A DNA stretch of 18,337 nt from Bacteroidota bacterium (GTDB lineage Bacteria; Bacteroidota; Bacteroidia; Bacteroidales; VadinHA17), in NCBI GenBank assembly GCA_030642585.1, contig DAOWNN010000008.1, positions 1-18,337 on the forward strand, written 5' to 3'. Under the pieces are notes generated by a model, which worked only from the letters and a program-made list of their open reading frames with translations, did no database searches and was not told where the DNA came from. The translations under genes were made by a program, and so were the position numbers. Of this stretch, positions 15,278-18,337 are shown piece by piece; positions within the stretch are counted from its first letter, which is position 1; each line of letters begins with the position of its first letter.

Positions 15278-16189
15278 TTATTTATTGAAGTTTCCAGGTT
15301 TTTCTTTTACTAAAGAATTGAATCTAAATATAAACAAAATCTCATGAGAACCCGTGGAAATGGTATTAATATCAGATAAGGAAAGGTCGTAAGCATAACC
15401 AATATTAATTTTTGAGCTTTGATATCCTAATTGAATTACCATTGCATTACCAGATCTATATGATAATCCCATAGAAACCAATTGCATATACCTTACAGAC
15501 ATATTAATATCTGTCTGCCAGGGGCCGGATTCAACAAGCTTGAAAAGTAGTGAAGGTTCCAATGTGAAATTATTATTGATATATACATTGTACCCAGTTG
15601 TAAAGAAATAATGCCTTATTTGCCGGTTATCTGCAATATCGTTTGCATTAAATCTCACCCTGCCTTGAAACAGCTGATACACAGAGGCTCCCACATAATA
15701 ATCACTATGAGAGTAATAAACCCCAAAGGCTGCATCGGGTAAAAATTTTTGTTCTTCACCCAAAAGAGCCATATCATCAGGATCTTCTACCTCAAGGCTT
15801 TGTTTATCCAGGTAGTATTGATAGAAAATACCTGAAAGTCCAAAAGAAATCTTTGAATCATTCCTGTCAATTGGAATATGATACGCATAGGTGGCTTCCA
15901 CTCCTGTCTTTCTAAGAGGTCCTTGTGTTCCATTAAATAATCTGACTCCAATACCCATTCTGGGTGCAATTTTCATATGGCCGCTAAGCCTCTGCTCTGT
16001 AGGAGATCCCTCAATACCCATCCATGCTTTCCGATACGATAATGCCAGGGGGATTCCATTTTCAGTACCAGCTACGGCAGGATTAATCTCATATTTATTC
16101 ATATTATATAAACTGCTAAGTTGTATTTGTTGCGCAGTTAGCAATCCTGAAACTAATAATCCAAATATGCCTAAATACAGTTTTTTCAT
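15278..16189 (-). CDS. PorP/SprF family type IX secretion membrane protein
   Basis: PorP/SprF proteins are outer-membrane beta-barrels that work with the type IX secretion system; SprF-type members are needed for export or surface fixing of a partner adhesin with a type B C-terminal domain. The 303 residues show a signal peptide (1 to about 19, ending LLTAQQ), the family opening NMNKYEINPAVAG (29-41), then YRKAWMGIEGSP (52-63) and alternating amphipathic strands with aromatic girdles up to the C-terminal strand EILFIFRFN. ATG start at 16189-16187. It begins 34 bp after the stop of the SprB-repeat adhesin, the typical cargo-partner order, so the two should be co-transcribed and this copy is probably dedicated to that cargo. 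Confidence 0.93.
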   Translation of the reverse strand: MKKLYLGIFGLLVSGLLTAQQIQLSSLYNMNKYEINPAVAGTENGIPLALSYRKAWMGIEGSPTEQRLSGHMKIAPRMGIGVRLFNGTQGPLRKTGVEATYAYHIPIDRNDSKISFGLSGIFYQYYLDKQSLEVEDPDDMALLGEEQKFLPDAAFGVYYSHSDYYVGASVYQLFQGRVRFNANDIADNRQIRHYFFTTGYNVYINNNFTLEPSLLFKLVESGPWQTDINMSVRYMQLVSMGLSYRSGNAMVIQLGYQSSKINIGYAYDLSLSDINTISTGSHEILFIFRFNSLVKEKPGNFNK

Positions 16190-16223
16190 TATTTCTGATA
16201 ATAATAATGTATCAAAGTTTCTT

Positions 16224-18337
16224 TTACCTCACAATATTTACAGGTCCGGATATCATGTCCTCTCCATTTCCAAGATCGATTACATAATAATAGGTTCCTG
16301 CGGGCAACTCTTTTCCATTATTTGTCCCATCCCATGGCGCGGGATATCCTAAAGGAGAGCTAAATACCATCACTCCCCAATTATTGTATACTTTAACGAT
16401 GCATTCCGGGTAAGATAATATTCCCAGGATATTCCAAACATCATTTGCACCATCATCATTAGGTGTAAAAGCATCATATACCTTAAGCTCACAATTTGTT
16501 CCTTCAGGTATCACCAAATTAGTAATCAATAATGGGTCACAGCTATTTTCATCGCTAATTTCAACAATATAAGTGCCAATATCTAAATCTGTGAATGATC
16601 CAAAAAGGTTGCTGTCAAGACGATGCATTTGATCATTTATTAATACATATTTCAAATCTCCGGTTCCTCCTAAAGCATTCACAAGAATGACTCCCTCATT
16701 TTTTCCCGGACAGGTTGGGGTGATACTTTGAAAGTTAAGCGTTATAAGGGCTGGCTCAACAATCAAAATTGAACCACCAGAAAGTTCACATCCATTTCCA
16801 TCCTGAATAAATATTTCATATGTATTCGCGGGCAAATTCAGGAACGAACCATTATTATAATAAGAGGTACCATTGTCAATAGAGTAAGTAAGTTCACCAG
16901 TACCCCCACCTGCAGTAAGACTTATAGTACCATCATTATACCCAAAACAAGTAATATCGGTAAATGATTGACTAATTAAGTTAATAGAAGGTGGTTCTGT
17001 CAATGTAAGCGTGCTTCCGGTAACTTCACAGTTATTGCCATCTTTTACAACAAGCTGATAATTGCCGGCAATAAGATCCGTAAATAAGCCTGAATTCTCA
17101 ACATAAGAAATCCCGTTATCAATAGAATATTCAAGTATTCCAGTTCCACCAGAAGCAGCTATTTGTATTATACCATTATTTGATCCAAAACAGCTTAAAT
17201 CTGTCCCAATTTCACTAATAATTGCTAGTTCCTGGGGTTCTGAAATAATAATATTGCTGCTGACTACCGGACCGCAAGCATTTTCATCAGTAATGCTAAT
17301 TGTATAAGTGTCAGGTAGCAGATTTTCAAAAATTCCGGTTCCATTACTAATATTCCCCGGGGAAATAACATACATTAAATCACCTGTGCCTCCACTGGCA
17401 CTGATACTTATAATTCCATTTCCAGCTCCATTACAAACAACATTTGTTGATATGACATCTGTTATTTCAACTTGGGGAGGTTCAGTAATAAGGAAAGTAT
17501 CTTCTACTGTTGCACCATTAAAATCAGTAACTGTTAAATAATAAGTTCCCGGTCCCAGATCAGCCTGATCAGCATCGCCAGGTACCAGGCCACTTCCATC
17601 GGGGGTAGTCCAGGCAAAGGAATATGGTGAAATTCCTCCTCCAACTGTAATGTCAATAGCTCCGTTATTCACACTGTTGCAGCTTATGTCAATAATGAAA
17701 CCTGTTACGGTAAGAAGTCCGGGTTGTGTAACAGTAAAAACATCATTAATTGAACAAGCATTTGCATCATTTACCTCAAGCTCATAAGTTCCAGCTGTGA
17801 GACCGCTTTGATCTTCATCATTTGCTACCAATCCGCTACCGTTTGAGGTAGTCCAGCTATAATCGTACAGTCCGGTTCCGCCACTCATAGTAATATTGAT
17901 TGCTCCATCACTTCCACCCTCTATACTTACATTGTTAATTGTTTCTGTAAGTGACAAAACACCAGGCTCAATAATTGTAGCATCATCACTTATAATTGGT
18001 CCGCAACCATCTGAATCAGTGACACTGATATTATATGTTCCTGAAGCCAGTCCGGTAAAGCTTCCTGTCTGATTAGTGCTTCCTCCAGGGTTCAGTGTGT
18101 AATTAAATACACCGGTGCCTCCCGATGCAACTATACTGATACTTCCGTCCTGCCTTCCGTTACAGCTGATGTCTGTTGAGCTAAATGCATCTATAACAAT
18201 AGTATCAGGCTCAATAATAAGGATGTTGCTGTTAATAACAGGCCCGCAGCCATTTTGATCCGTAACTTCAAGTGTATAAGTATCGGGCAATAAACCGGTA
18301 AACGCTCCTGTTGTATTGTTGAAATTACCAGGATTCA
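16224..18337 (-). CDS. SprB-repeat adhesin with T9SS type B sorting domain, 3' part
   Basis: The frame stays open to the right window edge, so the N-terminus is missing; 703 residues are visible. They contain the end of one SprB-type repeat, seven full repeats of about 80 residues (each with 'C.G...G.I...A.GGTG...Y....G' then 'F..L..GTY...V.D.NGC' and ending 'EP'), and the gliding motility-associated C-terminal domain (16227-16502) with VYDAFTPNDDGANDVW, VKVYNNWG and PWDGTNNGKELPAGTYYYVI. Such proteins cross the outer membrane by the type IX system and sit on the surface as adhesins; SprB itself serves gliding in Flavobacterium. Whether this organism glides cannot be told from the window. The PorP/SprF gene follows 34 bp downstream. 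A TTG at 18290 is not the start, because the preceding codons continue the repeat. Confidence 0.93.
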   Translation of the reverse strand, partial: NPGNFNNTTGAFTGLLPDTYTLEVTDQNGCGPVINSNILIIEPDTIVIDAFSSTDISCNGRQDGSISIVASGGTGVFNYTLNPGGSTNQTGSFTGLASGTYNISVTDSDGCGPIISDDATIIEPGVLSLTETINNVSIEGGSDGAINITMSGGTGLYDYSWTTSNGSGLVANDEDQSGLTAGTYELEVNDANACSINDVFTVTQPGLLTVTGFIIDISCNSVNNGAIDITVGGGISPYSFAWTTPDGSGLVPGDADQADLGPGTYYLTVTDFNGATVEDTFLITEPPQVEITDVISTNVVCNGAGNGIISISASGGTGDLMYVISPGNISNGTGIFENLLPDTYTISITDENACGPVVSSNIIISEPQELAIISEIGTDLSCFGSNNGIIQIAASGGTGILEYSIDNGISYVENSGLFTDLIAGNYQLVVKDGNNCEVTGSTLTLTEPPSINLISQSFTDITCFGYNDGTISLTAGGGTGELTYSIDNGTSYYNNGSFLNLPANTYEIFIQDGNGCELSGGSILIVEPALITLNFQSITPTCPGKNEGVILVNALGGTGDLKYVLINDQMHRLDSNLFGSFTDLDIGTYIVEISDENSCDPLLITNLVIPEGTNCELKVYDAFTPNDDGANDVWNILGILSYPECIVKVYNNWGVMVFSSPLGYPAPWDGTNNGKELPAGTYYYVIDLGNGEDMISGPVNIVR
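16503..18337 (-). repeat. Tandem SprB-type protein repeats (seven and a part)
   Basis: Repeat units in coding order, boundaries approximate: R0 18337-18201 (partial), R1 18200-17964, R2 17963-17721, R3 17720-17475, R4 17474-17232, R5 17231-16989, R6 16988-16752, R7 16751-16503. They fall into subtypes. R0, R1 and R4 have '(N/S)PG..(S/N).(T/Q)TG.F' and 'CGP'. R2 and R3 have WTT(S/P)(N/D)GSGLV and a DQ-containing extension. R5 and R6 have YSIDNG.SY. R7 is divergent. The grouping R2-R3 and R5-R6 suggests tandem pair duplication. Confidence 0.85.

Noticed and set aside
15891..16352. A 153-codon plus-strand ORF across the adhesin/PorP junction
   Set aside because: It is antisense to two confidently assigned genes and has no recognisable domain or signal; it reflects the coding strand's composition.
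18288..18290. TTG as the start codon of the SprB-repeat gene
   Set aside because: Codons between 18291 and 18335 encode NPG...TGAFTGL, a direct continuation of the repeat, so the gene runs past the window.
16503..18337. Reading the repeat array as a CRISPR array or DNA satellite
   Set aside because: The periodicity of about 240 bp is at protein level, in frame and degenerate at DNA level, as in SprB-type adhesins.

Overview
The window looks like chromosomal DNA of an AT-rich member of the Bacteroidota, most likely class Bacteroidia or a close relative. The evidence is a PorP/SprF-type protein beside an SprB-repeat adhesin with a type IX secretion (T9SS type B) C-terminal domain, a Bacteroidota-style acidic-linker TonB, an HflX with the lineage-typical insert between G4 and G5, a probable DUF6427 membrane protein, several SPII lipoproteins and the near absence of clear Shine-Dalgarno sequences. 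I see no phage, integrase, IS transposase or CRISPR array. Twelve complete protein genes, two genes cut by the window ends and one tRNA account for almost all of the sequence.

Layout. Bases 1-5925 are entirely minus-strand: the first 41 codons of a secreted protein (1-125), hflX (137-1330), a 238-bp gap holding a degenerate MITE-like inverted-repeat element (1386-1529), an uncharacterised lipoprotein (1569-2738), a terminator (2803-2830), tonB (2851-3534), a tRNA-Ala(GGC) with its own hairpin (3669-3778) and a membrane-anchored M1 metallopeptidase (3835-5925). purQ follows on the same strand (6029-6742). A 266-bp divergent gap then separates it from a plus-strand group of four: a membrane-anchored endonuclease/exonuclease/phosphatase-fold protein (7009-8061), a 1013-residue ABC half-transporter with an N-terminal TerB-like domain (8109-11150), a lipoprotein of unknown family (11212-12126) and a small secreted protein (12174-12623). 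From 12717 to the right end everything is again on the minus strand: a polytopic DUF6427-like protein, purD, a PorP/SprF protein and the 3' part of a long SprB-repeat adhesin.

How the genes fit together. purQ and purD belong to de novo purine synthesis but lie 7 kb apart in different transcription units. The adhesin and PorP/SprF genes form a secretion pair: a T9SS type B cargo and its outer-membrane partner. tonB would energise outer-membrane receptors. The plus-strand group is the least explained part. Its ABC protein combines a TerB-like domain, a possibly FHA-like beta-rich segment, an ABCG-type ATPase, a Cys-rich linker and a very large loop before the last membrane helix. It is followed at short spacing by a lipoprotein and a secreted protein of unknown family, so this is the best candidate here for an undescribed envelope system.

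Small-scale structure worth noting: the 144-bp MITE-like element with a nested GC-rich hairpin, three hairpins packed into about 120 bp between purD and the DUF6427-like gene, and a reciprocal loss of cysteines in two neighbouring SprB repeats.
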